A stretch of 64,000 bases of DNA, from NCBI RefSeq assembly GCF_005869845.1, contig NZ_VAWF01000001.1, positions 1,116,001-1,180,000 on the forward strand, given 5' to 3'. Of the stretch, positions 1 through 8,984 are shown piece by piece. Under the pieces are notes generated by a model. It had not been told where the DNA came from and did no database searches. It was given only the letters and a program-made list of their open reading frames with translations. This DNA is from Fodinibius saliphilus (GTDB taxonomy: Bacteria > Bacteroidota > Rhodothermia > Balneolales > Balneolaceae). The translations under genes were made by a program, and so were the position numbers. Each line of letters opens with the position of its first letter. The first letter of the stretch is position 1.

Positions 1-40
1 CGTACAAGTAATTAATATTAACTCTTAAACATTAGACAAA

Positions 41-388
41 ATGCCACGTTCAAGAAATAAGGTGGCTTCCCGTCGCCGTCGCCGCAAAATTTTAAAACAG
101 GCGAAAGGTTACTGGGGCAAGCGAAAGAATGTTTATAAGTTTGCGAAAAATACGGTCGAAAAAGGGATGCTATATCAGTATCGTGACCGCAAAGTTCGTA
201 AACGTGAATTCAGAAAGCTCTGGATCACACGCATTAATGCTGCTGCCCGTCAAAACGGTACTACCTACTCACGACTGATGGGAGCCTTAGGAAAGCAAAA
301 TATTGAGATCAACCGTAAGGTTTTAGCTGACCTTGCCGTCAATGATCCGGAAACTTTCACCGCTATAGTTAACGAAGTATCCAACTAA
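41..388 (+). CDS. rplT: 50S ribosomal protein L20
   Basis: Structural protein of the large ribosomal subunit that binds 23S rRNA early in assembly. The 115-residue product has the usual family length and a very basic N-terminus ([19 protein letters not shown]) followed by the conserved stretch around GYWGKRKN and the [10 protein letters not shown] motif. In most bacteria rplT closes an infC-rpmI-rplT operon; the 40 bases before it are too few to identify rpmI. A strong terminator follows directly, so the gene ends its transcription unit. Nothing odd is seen. Confidence 0.98.
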   Translation: MPRSRNKVASRRRRRKILKQAKGYWGKRKNVYKFAKNTVEKGMLYQYRDRKVRKREFRKLWITRINAAARQNGTTYSRLMGALGKQNIEINRKVLADLAVNDPETFTAIVNEVSN

Positions 389-408
389 TAGCGATGTGAA
401 GATATTAT

Positions 409-449
409 AAACCGATCTTCCCGCTTGTTGGGAGGATCGGTTTTTTATT
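409..449 (+). terminator. Rho-independent terminator after rplT
   Basis: A 13-pair stem (AACCGATCTTCCC pairing with GGGAGGATCGGTT, one G-T pair) closes a 7-base loop at 423-429 and is followed by a run of six T from 441. It lies 21 bases past the rplT stop and separates it from pheS. Confidence 0.9.
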
Positions 450-561
450 TTCATTGAAGGATTAGTCCTAATTAGCTAGATTCCACTCATTATTACGCCA
501 TACCCAAACCTGCGTATGGTCTATTTCATATATAGCCAATAAATACGATCGATTAATTCTC

Positions 562-1575
562 ATGCTCGACGATATAGAAGCGCTAAAGAAAGAAGTACAA
601 AATTATACTATTTCCACCGAAGAAGAGCTCGAATCTTTTCGCCTCAAATTCCTATCCCGAAAAGGGAAAATCCAGTCTATGTTTTCCCGGATGAGTGAAG
701 TACCTAATGATCAAAAGGCAAAGGTTGGCAGGGCTATGAATGAAGTGAAAAATCTTGCCCAAGAAACCTTCGATACTGCGAAACAACAGTTAGAGCGTGA
801 AGAGACGGCAGATTTACAAGCAACTGATGATATTACACTTCCTGCCCCACCCTATACTCCGGGATCATTTCACCCGTTATCACAGACTTTTGAAGAAATG
901 AAAAACATCTTCTATCGGCTGGGGTTTTCAATTGCTGACGGACCAGAAGTAGAAGATGATTTCCATAACTTTACGGCTTTAAACTTTCCTCCCAATCACC
1001 CGGCCCGCGATCAACAAGATACTTTTTTTATTCGGAAGGATGATGATCCGGAAGTTGATGATTTAGTGATGCGCACGCACACATCACCGGTTCAAATTCG
1101 ACTTATGCAAAAACAAGCTCCTCCAATTCGCACAATTATGCCGGGCCGGGTTTACCGAAATGAAGCGGTTTCCCCGAAATCGTATTTCCTCTTTCACCAG
1201 GTTGAAGCACTTTATATTGATACTGATGTAAGCATTGCTGAACTAAAAGAAACGCTCATCAGCTTTGTAAAGCTAATGTTTGGCAAGGATGTAAAATACC
1301 GGCTACGTCCGGGCTATTTCCCTTTTACTGAACCCAGCCTGGAAATGGATATCTGGTGGGAACCTGCCCATAAGAAAGATGGCAAATGGCTGGAAATTCT
1401 TGGCGCCGGCATGGTCGACCCCAATGTATTGAAAGCGGTAGATATCGACCCTGAGAAGTACACCGGCTTTGCTTGGGGTATGGGCGTTGAGCGTATTGCT
1501 ATGTTACGCCATCAGATTGATGATATCCGTGTGTTTTATGAAAATGATGTCCGCTTTTTAAAACAATTTAACTAA
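562..1575 (+). CDS. pheS: Phenylalanyl-tRNA synthetase alpha subunit
   Basis: Catalytic subunit of the alpha2-beta2 class II synthetase that charges tRNA-Phe in the cytoplasm. The 337 residues show an N-terminal coiled-coil tRNA-contacting arm (about 1-90) and the class II core. Motif 2 is seen around RVYRNEAVSPKSYFLFHQVE and motif 3 at GMGVERIAMLRHQIDDIR. The stretch SFHPLSQTFEEMKNIFYRLGF is typical of PheS. The partner gene pheT follows 105 bases later on the same strand. Length is normal and no odd feature is seen. Confidence 0.98.
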   Translation: MLDDIEALKKEVQNYTISTEEELESFRLKFLSRKGKIQSMFSRMSEVPNDQKAKVGRAMNEVKNLAQETFDTAKQQLEREETADLQATDDITLPAPPYTPGSFHPLSQTFEEMKNIFYRLGFSIADGPEVEDDFHNFTALNFPPNHPARDQQDTFFIRKDDDPEVDDLVMRTHTSPVQIRLMQKQAPPIRTIMPGRVYRNEAVSPKSYFLFHQVEALYIDTDVSIAELKETLISFVKLMFGKDVKYRLRPGYFPFTEPSLEMDIWWEPAHKKDGKWLEILGAGMVDPNVLKAVDIDPEKYTGFAWGMGVERIAMLRHQIDDIRVFYENDVRFLKQFN

Positions 1576-1680
1576 TCAAATTTATTATTCTGTCATTTCG
1601 ATCCGGAAAACTGCCAATGAATTATCATAAAGGCATCCCGGTCCTCGAACCGACTACTGCAAAAAAATAGTTTTATTTAG

Positions 1681-4089
1681 ATGAATATTTCATACAACTG
1701 GCTTAAGGAATTAATAGACCTGGAGTTATCACCGCAAGAAACGGCGGAAAAACTCACACTAATAGGATTGGAAGTCGAAGAAGTTACTTCTTTTGGTTCT
1801 AAACTGGAAGGTGTTGTAGTGGGCGAAGTGCTCGAAGTTAATGAGCATTCCAATGCTGACCGCCTGTATATCTGCCAAGTAGATATTGGTACGGAAAAGG
1901 TGCAAATAGTTTGTGGAGCTGACAATGTAGCGGTAGGACAAAAAGTTCCTGTGGCCACAGTAGGCTCTTCTCTGCCCCCTAAGGAAGAAGGTGATGATCC
2001 TTTTACCATTCGCAAGGCTAAACTACGTGGCGAAGAATCCAAGGGTATGATTTGTGCTGAAGATGAGTTACAGCTGGGCGATGATCACAGCGGTATCATG
2101 GTGCTTGCCCCCCATCTTGAAGTCGGCACACCGCTGCATGAGGCGCTAGATCTTTATCAAGACTCCGTAATAGAGATTGAGATAACCCCCAATCGTCCCG
2201 ACGCCACTTGTCATACAGGTGTTGCCCGAGACTTGGCAGCAGCCTTAGACTTGGAACTTAAGAAACCTTTTTCTACCGACTTTGATGAACAAAATCCGCT
2301 TGATGAAATTGATATCAGCATTGAATCACCGGAAAAATGCCATCGCTATGTGGGTAAAATGGTTAAGGATGTAACTATTGAAGAATCTCCCTCTTGGCTA
2401 AAAAATAAGCTGAAAGCGATCGACGTACGTCCCGTTAATAACGTAGTGGACATCACCAACTACGTAATGTTTGAGCTAGGCCAACCCCTTCACGCTTTTG
2501 ATGCTGATACCATTAAAGGTAATAAGATTGTTGTTAAAGACTTTAATGAAAAAGTAACCTTTGAAACGCTTGATCATATAGAACGGGAATGCTCTGCCGG
2601 CACCTTATTTATTTGTGACGCCGAAGAAGCTGTTGCTATAGCCGGTGTCATGGGAGGAGTTGATTCTGAGGTAAGTGATAATACCACAAACGTACTTATT
2701 GAAAGTGCCTATTTTAATCCCGGAGACATACGTAAGACTGCAAAAGAGCAACAGCTGCAAAGCGATTCATCCTACCGTTTTGAACGAGGTGTAGATCCCC
2801 AGTTGCAGCGTATTGCTGCTGAACGTGCAGCCGAGTTAATGGAAGAAATTGCCGGTGGCACTGTTGTCGAGTCTTGCACCGATGTACATCCCCAAAAAAC
2901 GGAAGCAACCAAGCTTGACTTACGTAAATCGTATGTAAACCGCCTATTGGGTACCGATTTTTCTACGGATGAAATCAGAGATATTTTAAATGGACTGGAG
3001 CTTGAAATACTGGAGCAGGATCAGGATACGATAAAGTATAAGATCCCGACCTTCCGTCCCGACCTGGAGCGCGAAGTAGATCTTATTGAAGAAGTAGGTC
3101 GACTGTTTGACTACAATAATATTCCTACTCCCGAGCATGGAAAATTTATTTCGCCCGAACCGCTCACCGATTGGGAACAGCTGGTATCTAAAACAAAAGA
3201 TATTGCCAAAGGCATGCGCTTTCGTGAGATCTATTCGAATTCACTAATGCCCGACAAAGATGCCAAGTTACTGGGCAGCCTAGATAATATGATCCACACG
3301 CTTAACCCGATCTCTACAGATATGACAACCCTGCGCCCTTCTCTGTTGTATGGCTTCCTCACTTCAGTAGCATACAACTTTAATCGGAATATCAACCAAG
3401 TTCGTTTTTTTGAAATTGGCAATGTATTTGAGCATTCTGAGGAAGGTACATACCACAGTGGTATTAAAGAGGAAACCAACATTCTTTTTGGACTTGCCGG
3501 TTTTAAAACTATTGAACATTGGAAAACAAAAGCCGAACATTATGATGTTTTTGATCTTAAGGCACCGGTCCAGAGCTTCTTACAACAACTAAACATCTTC
3601 GAACAAGTTGAAGAAACGGCCGATAGTGAAAATAGGCTCGTGTATACATTCGATGGCACAGAAATAGGCTGTCTATATGAAGTGAGTAAAAACATGCGCG
3701 AAGAATATGACTTCGAGCTCCCTGCTCATGTAGCAGAGTTTTCACTTACTCAAATTCAAAAAGCCAGACAGCAAGTCACTCAAAAAGGATATGAAACTGT
3801 TTCTAAGTTCCCCTCTTTTGAATTTGATTTTGCGGTAATTGTAGATCGTTCTGTTAAAGCAGGTACATTACTAAAATCAATAAAAGATACAGCGGGTGAT
3901 TCGCTTAAAGAGTTAGATGTATTTGATGTTTTCGAAGGAGAATCACTTGGAGAAAATAAAAAGAGTATTGCCTTTCGACTCTCCTTCTTAGATAAAAATA
4001 AAACTTTGACTATCAAGGATGTAGAACCTATAATTAATAAAGTTCTAAAGGTTTTAGAAAAAGAATATTCAGCAAAATTACGGTCGTAG
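1681..4089 (+). CDS. pheT: Phenylalanyl-tRNA synthetase beta subunit
   Basis: Second subunit of PheRS, giving tRNA binding and editing of mischarged Tyr-tRNA. The 802-residue protein has the family layout: an N-terminal EMAP/OB tRNA-binding domain (about 40-150, with HSNADRLYICQVDIG), the B3/B4 editing region (about 200-400), B5 (about 405-475, with PTFRPDLEREVDLIEEVGR), the core, and a C-terminal FDX-ACB domain (about 710-802, FPSFEFDFAVIVDRSV). The ATG lies immediately after TTTATTTAG with no clear ribosome-binding site. It is followed 9 bases later by the coiled-coil/zapA pair, which is probably co-transcribed. Confidence 0.98.
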   Translation: MNISYNWLKELIDLELSPQETAEKLTLIGLEVEEVTSFGSKLEGVVVGEVLEVNEHSNADRLYICQVDIGTEKVQIVCGADNVAVGQKVPVATVGSSLPPKEEGDDPFTIRKAKLRGEESKGMICAEDELQLGDDHSGIMVLAPHLEVGTPLHEALDLYQDSVIEIEITPNRPDATCHTGVARDLAAALDLELKKPFSTDFDEQNPLDEIDISIESPEKCHRYVGKMVKDVTIEESPSWLKNKLKAIDVRPVNNVVDITNYVMFELGQPLHAFDADTIKGNKIVVKDFNEKVTFETLDHIERECSAGTLFICDAEEAVAIAGVMGGVDSEVSDNTTNVLIESAYFNPGDIRKTAKEQQLQSDSSYRFERGVDPQLQRIAAERAAELMEEIAGGTVVESCTDVHPQKTEATKLDLRKSYVNRLLGTDFSTDEIRDILNGLELEILEQDQDTIKYKIPTFRPDLEREVDLIEEVGRLFDYNNIPTPEHGKFISPEPLTDWEQLVSKTKDIAKGMRFREIYSNSLMPDKDAKLLGSLDNMIHTLNPISTDMTTLRPSLLYGFLTSVAYNFNRNINQVRFFEIGNVFEHSEEGTYHSGIKEETNILFGLAGFKTIEHWKTKAEHYDVFDLKAPVQSFLQQLNIFEQVEETADSENRLVYTFDGTEIGCLYEVSKNMREEYDFELPAHVAEFSLTQIQKARQQVTQKGYETVSKFPSFEFDFAVIVDRSVKAGTLLKSIKDTAGDSLKELDVFDVFEGESLGENKKSIAFRLSFLDKNKTLTIKDVEPIINKVLKVLEKEYSAKLRS

Positions 4090-4098
4090 AGATAAACA

Positions 4099-4356
4099 GT
4101 GCTTTCAAATAAAAGCCCATACCACGAGCAATTTCACAATCTCCTGGACCAGGTCCGGGAAGAGGTTGACTCTCTGCAAGGAGAAATCAAGAAGCTTAAA
4201 AAAGAAAACAGTAAGCTACGCTCTAAACTGGAAGAAATTCAGGACGGACAAACAGATATCTATTCAGCTATTTCGGAGTCTGAACGTCTTTCTATGCGTC
4301 ACCAGGTATTAGGACTGATTTCTAAAATTGATGAGCATCTCGAGGATAACGAATGA
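4099..4356 (+). CDS. Small coiled-coil protein upstream of ZapA
   Basis: An 85-residue protein starting at GTG. Residues about 10-55 form a heptad-rich coiled coil (VREEVDSLQGEIKKLKKENS), followed by a short charged tail. I cannot assign a named family. Its stop codon overlaps the zapA start (ATGA), so the two are translationally coupled. A coiled-coil partner next to ZapA recalls the ZapA-ZapB pair that stabilises the FtsZ ring, so a division role is a reasonable guess from position and shape only. It begins 9 bases after pheT. Confidence 0.75.
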   Translation: MLSNKSPYHEQFHNLLDQVREEVDSLQGEIKKLKKENSKLRSKLEEIQDGQTDIYSAISESERLSMRHQVLGLISKIDEHLEDNE

Positions 4357-4646
4357 AATCTATTAAAGTAACCATACTGGGGAAAGAGTATCCGCTAAAA
4401 GTTGAAGATTCGGAAGAAGAAGCCATGAGGCGCATTGCGCAATATGTGGATGAAAAATTCCGACAATATAAAAAGGAACTCAATAAACAACCCGATACCA
4501 CGGTAATGACCCTCGCCGCCTTAAGTATAGCAGAAGAGCTCTTTGAAGAGCGAAAACGTAACAGAGAGCTCGATAATCAGGGAGATGAAGTGTTACAAAA
4601 CGTCAACAAATCTCTGGAAGAATTTATTGAGGAGATTAAAAGCTAG
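4353..4646 (+). CDS. zapA: Cell division protein ZapA
   Basis: FtsZ-ring associated protein that cross-links FtsZ filaments at midcell. The 97 residues match the family layout: an N-terminal globular head (KSIKVTILGKEYPLKVED, then EEAMRRIAQYVDEK) and a C-terminal coiled coil (about 45-97, AALSIAEELFEERKRNRELD). The ATG overlaps the stop of the preceding coiled-coil gene by four bases. A short hairpin with a T run follows, so the pheS-zapA unit probably ends here. Confidence 0.93.
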   Translation: MKSIKVTILGKEYPLKVEDSEEEAMRRIAQYVDEKFRQYKKELNKQPDTTVMTLAALSIAEELFEERKRNRELDNQGDEVLQNVNKSLEEFIEEIKS

Positions 4647-4690
4647 CCAAAAATTCTCGTTCTGATAAACTCCTTATTTTCTTTACCTTT

Positions 4691-4716
4691 AGAGCTTCAA
4701 TCCAGAAGCTTTTTAT
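4691..4716 (+). terminator. Weak rho-independent terminator after zapA
   Basis: AGCTTC (4693-4698) pairs with GAAGCT (4705-4710) across a 6-base loop, with a further weak pair outside, followed by TTTTATT. The stem is short, so read-through into the phosphoesterase gene is likely. Confidence 0.5.
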
Positions 4717-4736
4717 TGTTTAAACCTAACTGAAGC

Positions 4737-5558
4737 ATGTCAAAAAATCTGCTCAATATACTTTTTATAGGTGATATTGTCGGGGAACCGGGCCTAAGTT
4801 TACTTGATACCTTTCTACCAAGTTTAATTGACAAACATGATGCCGACTTCGTTATAGCTAACGGAGAAAACTCTCATAAAGGTAAAGGGATTAACCGTTC
4901 TATTATCAAACGCCTTTACGATCTTGGCGTGCACGTTATAACAGGTGGTAACCACTCTTTTGCCAAGTGGAAAGTCTTTGATTATATGAAAGAAGACGGT
5001 AATGTACTGCGGCCAATGAACTATCCAAAAGGAAATCCCGGCTACGGTTTTGGGGTCTATGAGATTCCCGATTTTGATCATAAGATTGGAGTTTTGAATT
5101 TACAGGGTCGAACTTTTATGCAGCCTATTGATGATCCTTTTACCACTGCCGATTGGGTTATTGAGCGAATGAAAGAAGAAACGGACCTCATTTTTGTAGA
5201 TTTCCATGCTGAAGCTACTGCCGAAAAACTGGCTATGGCCTGGCATTTGGATGGAGATATCTCAGTTTTTGTTGGAACTCATACCCATGTGCCTACCCAT
5301 GATGCCCGCCTGTTTCCCAATGGTATGGGTTACATTAGTGATGTTGGAATGACCGGATCCTTTGATTCAGTACTAGGTATGGATAAAAACACTTCTATGA
5401 ATCGATTTAAACTGGGAACACCTCATCGTTATCGACTGGCTAATGGTAATAATCACCTTTGTGGACTAGTGGCAAAAGTGGATCTTGAATCTGCGAAATG
5501 CGAACATATCGAGCCGATTATTTATCCCTCCTTCAACTCAAGTAATCTTGAAGATTAG
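4737..5558 (+). CDS. YmdB-family metallophosphoesterase (TIGR00282)
   Basis: Member of the YmdB/DR1281 group of binuclear-metal phosphoesterases, which in Bacillus hydrolyse 2',3'-cyclic nucleotides and affect biofilm behaviour. The 273 residues carry the family marks: the N-terminal metal motif FIGDIVGEPG, the NGENSHKGKGI block, TGGNHSFAKW, VDFHAEATAEKLAMAWHLDG, and VGTHTHVPTHDARLFPNGMGYISDVGMTG near the C-terminus. lolD starts 6 bases after its stop, so the two form an operon. No rny (RNase Y) gene is next to it, although that is a common neighbour elsewhere. Confidence 0.93.
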   Translation: MSKNLLNILFIGDIVGEPGLSLLDTFLPSLIDKHDADFVIANGENSHKGKGINRSIIKRLYDLGVHVITGGNHSFAKWKVFDYMKEDGNVLRPMNYPKGNPGYGFGVYEIPDFDHKIGVLNLQGRTFMQPIDDPFTTADWVIERMKEETDLIFVDFHAEATAEKLAMAWHLDGDISVFVGTHTHVPTHDARLFPNGMGYISDVGMTGSFDSVLGMDKNTSMNRFKLGTPHRYRLANGNNHLCGLVAKVDLESAKCEHIEPIIYPSFNSSNLED

Positions 5559-5564
5559 TATCTG

Positions 5565-6248
5565 ATGTCTATAATTTTAGAAGGACAACATATAACCAAA
5601 CAATTTGCAAGTGAAGGTAACAATGGTCCCCTTACTGTACTTGATGATACCTCAATTGCTATTGAAAAGGGATCTGTAATCACAGTTTCCGGAGTCAGTG
5701 GCTGTGGAAAAAGTACTCTTCTCCACATTTTGGGTGGATTAGATAAACCGAATTTAGGCTCAGTACTCTGGAATGGCCAATCTATTTATAAAATGGAGAA
5801 AGAAGAGTTGGCAAAATTTCGAAATACCAACCTCGGATTTGTGTTCCAGTTTCATCATCTACTACCCGAATTTACCGCTCTTGAAAATATTATGATGCCT
5901 GCCCTTATTAAAGGAGAAGCACCACAAGAAGTGGAAGAACGCGCTAATAATTTGTTAGAAGAGTTCGGTATCCCGGGACGCGCAGAACACCGCCCTACCC
6001 AACTTTCGGGGGGTGAACAACAACGTGTAGCAATGGCACGGGCATTAATTAATGATCCCGACCTTATATTGGCAGATGAACCTACAGGAAATCTCGATGA
6101 GGAAAATACCGACATACTGCTATCCCTGCTATTTGATCTGCGTGAAAAGAAAGATCTCAGTATTTTACTTATTACACACGAAAAAGATATTGCCAAGCAG
6201 TCAGATATAACCTACGAACTGTCAAAAGGCAAACTTCATGAAGTTTAA
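5565..6248 (+). CDS. lolD: ABC transporter ATP-binding protein, LolD type
   Basis: ATPase of the MacB/LolD group. LolD powers release of outer-membrane lipoproteins by LolCE. The 227 residues contain Walker A (GVSGCGKST), the Q-loop region FVFQFHHLLPEFTALENIMMP, which is characteristic of LolD, the signature LSGGEQQRVAMARAL, Walker B (LILADEPTGNLD) and the H-loop (LLITHEKD). It starts 6 bases after the phosphoesterase. No permease gene is adjacent, so LolC/E must be encoded elsewhere, and a MacB-like export role cannot be excluded. The abundance of lipoproteins in this window makes a Lol role sensible. Confidence 0.88.
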   Translation: MSIILEGQHITKQFASEGNNGPLTVLDDTSIAIEKGSVITVSGVSGCGKSTLLHILGGLDKPNLGSVLWNGQSIYKMEKEELAKFRNTNLGFVFQFHHLLPEFTALENIMMPALIKGEAPQEVEERANNLLEEFGIPGRAEHRPTQLSGGEQQRVAMARALINDPDLILADEPTGNLDEENTDILLSLLFDLREKKDLSILLITHEKDIAKQSDITYELSKGKLHEV

Positions 6249-6318
6249 ATTTTGCTATCAAGCAAAACAATGATATTTTCAGCATCTTCAAGAAACCAAG
6301 ATTAATCCGTTTTTAACC

Positions 6319-7005
6319 ATGAGTAAAAAACAAGTAAAAGAGGAACTCGAGCAAGACATTCTGCTGGAGACATTTTCGAAGGCACAGAGCTTATACGATA
6401 ACAACAAATCGGCTATTATAGGTGCAGCTATTGCAGTTATCGTTTTAATCGGTGGTTCAATTGGTTACTACTATTATTCAGCTGCACAAGAAAGTGAAGC
6501 CCAGCAACTTATGGCTAAAGCTACCCAGGCCTATTTGAATCAAGACTATCAAACGGCATTGACAGGATCTGAGACCCAGTTCACTGTAGGTTTTGAGCAG
6601 ATTATTAATAATTTTTCTATAACTGATGCTGCAAATCTAGCCAGCTATTATGCTTCTGTTTGTGAGTTCAAACTTGGGAACACCCAAGAAGCTCTCAATT
6701 ACATTAATAACTATGAAATCCCCGATGGCATTTTAGGTGTTGGCCCAATCTCTTTTCATGGTGTCCTACTGACAGATCTGGGTAACCATGCACAGGCAGC
6801 TGAAACTTATGTCAAAGCAGCTGAATGGGATAAAAACGAGTCTACTACTCCTTACAATTATCTTGAAGCTGCACGAGCATACCAAGATGCTGGTAACACA
6901 AATAAGGCGCGTGAGTATGCCCAAAAGGTTGTAGATGAGTATAGCCAAAGTTCATATATAACAACGGCCGAAAAGTTATTAGGCACACTGGCTGTTGCGC
7001 AATAG
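6319..7005 (+). CDS. Membrane-anchored tetratricopeptide repeat protein
   Basis: A 228-residue protein with a cytoplasmic N-terminus (about 1-30), one transmembrane helix (about 33-52, rich in I, A, V and G) and a periplasmic region (55-228) with TPR-like helices. Repeats are visible around DLGNHAQAAETYVKAAEWD and YLEAARAYQDAGNTNKAREY. The layout resembles YfgM-type ancillary proteins of the Sec translocon, a family comparison only. It sits 70 bases after lolD and ends before a strong terminator, so it is the last gene of this plus-strand run. Confidence 0.8.
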   Translation: MSKKQVKEELEQDILLETFSKAQSLYDNNKSAIIGAAIAVIVLIGGSIGYYYYSAAQESEAQQLMAKATQAYLNQDYQTALTGSETQFTVGFEQIINNFSITDAANLASYYASVCEFKLGNTQEALNYINNYEIPDGILGVGPISFHGVLLTDLGNHAQAAETYVKAAEWDKNESTTPYNYLEAARAYQDAGNTNKAREYAQKVVDEYSQSSYITTAEKLLGTLAVAQ

Positions 7006-7028
7006 GTTTTATAACTCTTTGAACAAGA

Positions 7029-7061
7029 AAAAGCGATCAGTTCTGCTGATCGCTTTTTTTT
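7029..7061 (+). terminator. Rho-independent terminator after the TPR gene
   Basis: AAGCGATCAG pairs with CTGATCGCTT across the loop TTCTG (7041-7045), flanked by A and T runs. The A-rich left side and T-rich right side make it usable in either direction, although no minus-strand gene ends close to it (the nearest stops at 7315). Between it and 7315 I see no gene. Confidence 0.93.
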
Positions 7062-7314
7062 ATTTAGGAAAGATATAGTGACTTTTATATAAGTGTCAAT
7101 CGAGAACTGTCAAACATAAGCTCCGAGGGAATTGCCCAAAAATCCGACATCTAAGTCACGCCCCATTCAGGAACCTCAAAACCTCATCCCGAACTTATAT
7201 CTTCCTATTCTCTGTCCCCTCACACTAACACAGGTATTCCACTTGTGCCATAATAAACTGAAGTATAAGCTTGAAAAGTATCAGTTCATCTCATCCAGTA
7301 CCCATTTTTCTGAA

Positions 7315-8931
7315 TTAACTGAAATAGATCCACATAAAAGCAATTATTCCAATGAGACCAATTGTAAACCATATTGAACGTCTTGTTAGCTGTGTGTCTT
7401 CAATGGTTTTGTGATAAATAACATCTTTAATCTGCTCTTCATCCGGTTTTTCAGTAAACAGACTTACCGCAATCAAAATGACTGTACAAATCACAAACAT
7501 AAGCAGAGCAAAATGCAGGAAGTTGATGGTAGCTATGTCATACCAAAAACCCGACAATGAGCTTTTATACAACTCTAGGAAAAAACGCAACAGCCCAAGG
7601 ATAAATCCTGATATCAATGATACAAAAGCTCCGGTACTGTTGAGTCTTTTATAGAAAAGCCCCACTAAGAATACAGCAGTAATAGGAGGCGCAATATAGG
7701 CCTGTATACTTTGTAGGTATAAAAACAATTGATTAGAAAAATATTCCATAAATGGAATCCACAATAGCCCAAGGATAACCAAAATCACCGTAGAGACCTG
7801 CCCGACAATAACGAGCTCATGTTCACTAGTGTTTTCCTTATATTTTTTATAGAAATCGAGCGTAATTAGGGTAGAACACGAATTAAATACAGATGACAGT
7901 GAACTCATAAGCGCTGCGAAAAGTCCTGCTATTACCAAGCCCCGCAGACCTACCGGCAGTACTGCTTGTGCAAGAACCGGAAGCGTATTATTGGGTTCAT
8001 TAATATTCAGGGTTCCCTGTTGTACCAATGCATAAGCTACAATACCGGGCAATACAAAAATAAACAACGGAAGCATCTTCAGATAACCAGCAAAAATGGT
8101 ACCCTTCCGGGCATTCTCTTCATCTCTGGCTGAAAGTACCCGCTGAACGATAAATTGATCGGTACACCAGTACCAAATACCAAGTATCGGTGCACCAAAT
8201 AGAATACCTGTCCATGGATAGTTGGAGTGTTCTGCCGAGCGCCACAGACTAAAGAATTCCGGATCAACAACTTTTGTCATTTCCCCCCATCCTCCAAGTT
8301 CTTGCAAGCCAAAGAAGGTAACTGCTAAGGCCCCTCCCAAAAGCACGAACATCTGCACAAGATCGGTATAGACCACGGCTTTAAGTCCCCCGAAAATAGT
8401 ATAGATGCCGGTGACTACAACCAGGATAAATGCGCCAACCCAAAAATCGACCCCAATGGCTTCAAACACAATACCTCCGGCATAAATCGTAACCGAAATT
8501 TTGGTAAGTACATATCCAATAATAGAAACCACTGAAAGATACATACGAGATTTACTATCATAGCGTTTCTCCAGGAACTCGGGCATCGTTGACACATTAC
8601 TTTTCAAATAGAACGGTACAAAAATCCATCCTAACATCAACAGGGCAATACCCGCAAGTATCTCGTACTGTGCCACAGGAACGCCTTCTGCGAACCCACT
8701 GCCCGCAAGACCAATTAAATGCTCAGATCCAATATTGGAGGCAAAAAGTGAAGCCCCCACTACAAACCATCCGACATCCCGACCAGCCAGAAAGTAATCG
8801 GTAGATTCATTTTGTGAACGTTCACGATGAGAAGCCCACCAGGCAATCGCAAAAACAATAAGAAAGTAAACACCAATGGTAACGATATCAAAAAAGCTAA
8901 GATCTACTGAAATAATTTCAGATCCACTCAT
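7315..8931 (-). CDS. Sodium:solute symporter, SGLT-like (SSS family)
   Basis: Inner-membrane Na+-coupled transporter of the SSS family. The 538 residues form about 14 transmembrane segments. The N-terminal block with TDYFLAGRDVGWFVVGASLF and ASNIGSEHLIGLAGSG is typical of the vSGLT sugar branch. YWCTDQFIVQRVLSARD and FNSCSTLITLDFYKK are further family signatures. It lies 53 bases after the Gfo/Idh gene and is the last gene of the sugar cluster. Context suggests that it imports the product of the periplasmic reactions encoded upstream. The substrate is not readable from sequence. Confidence 0.92.
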   Translation of the reverse strand: MSGSEIISVDLSFFDIVTIGVYFLIVFAIAWWASHRERSQNESTDYFLAGRDVGWFVVGASLFASNIGSEHLIGLAGSGFAEGVPVAQYEILAGIALLMLGWIFVPFYLKSNVSTMPEFLEKRYDSKSRMYLSVVSIIGYVLTKISVTIYAGGIVFEAIGVDFWVGAFILVVVTGIYTIFGGLKAVVYTDLVQMFVLLGGALAVTFFGLQELGGWGEMTKVVDPEFFSLWRSAEHSNYPWTGILFGAPILGIWYWCTDQFIVQRVLSARDEENARKGTIFAGYLKMLPLFIFVLPGIVAYALVQQGTLNINEPNNTLPVLAQAVLPVGLRGLVIAGLFAALMSSLSSVFNSCSTLITLDFYKKYKENTSEHELVIVGQVSTVILVILGLLWIPFMEYFSNQLFLYLQSIQAYIAPPITAVFLVGLFYKRLNSTGAFVSLISGFILGLLRFFLELYKSSLSGFWYDIATINFLHFALLMFVICTVILIAVSLFTEKPDEEQIKDVIYHKTIEDTQLTRRSIWFTIGLIGIIAFMWIYFS

Positions 8932-8984
8932 ATAATTTAATTACAATTATATAGTATTTAATTAGAGATACACTAAAAGAGCGT

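Noticed and set aside
1-40. End of rpmI (L35) before rplT
   Set aside because: Only 40 bases are present and no frame gives a convincing L35 end.
4647-4736. 6S RNA after zapA
   Set aside because: The gap of 90 bases is too short; only a small hairpin is present.
7132-7377. Plus-strand open frame after the TPR terminator
   Set aside because: Low-complexity reading that overlaps the end of the symporter gene; no family resemblance.
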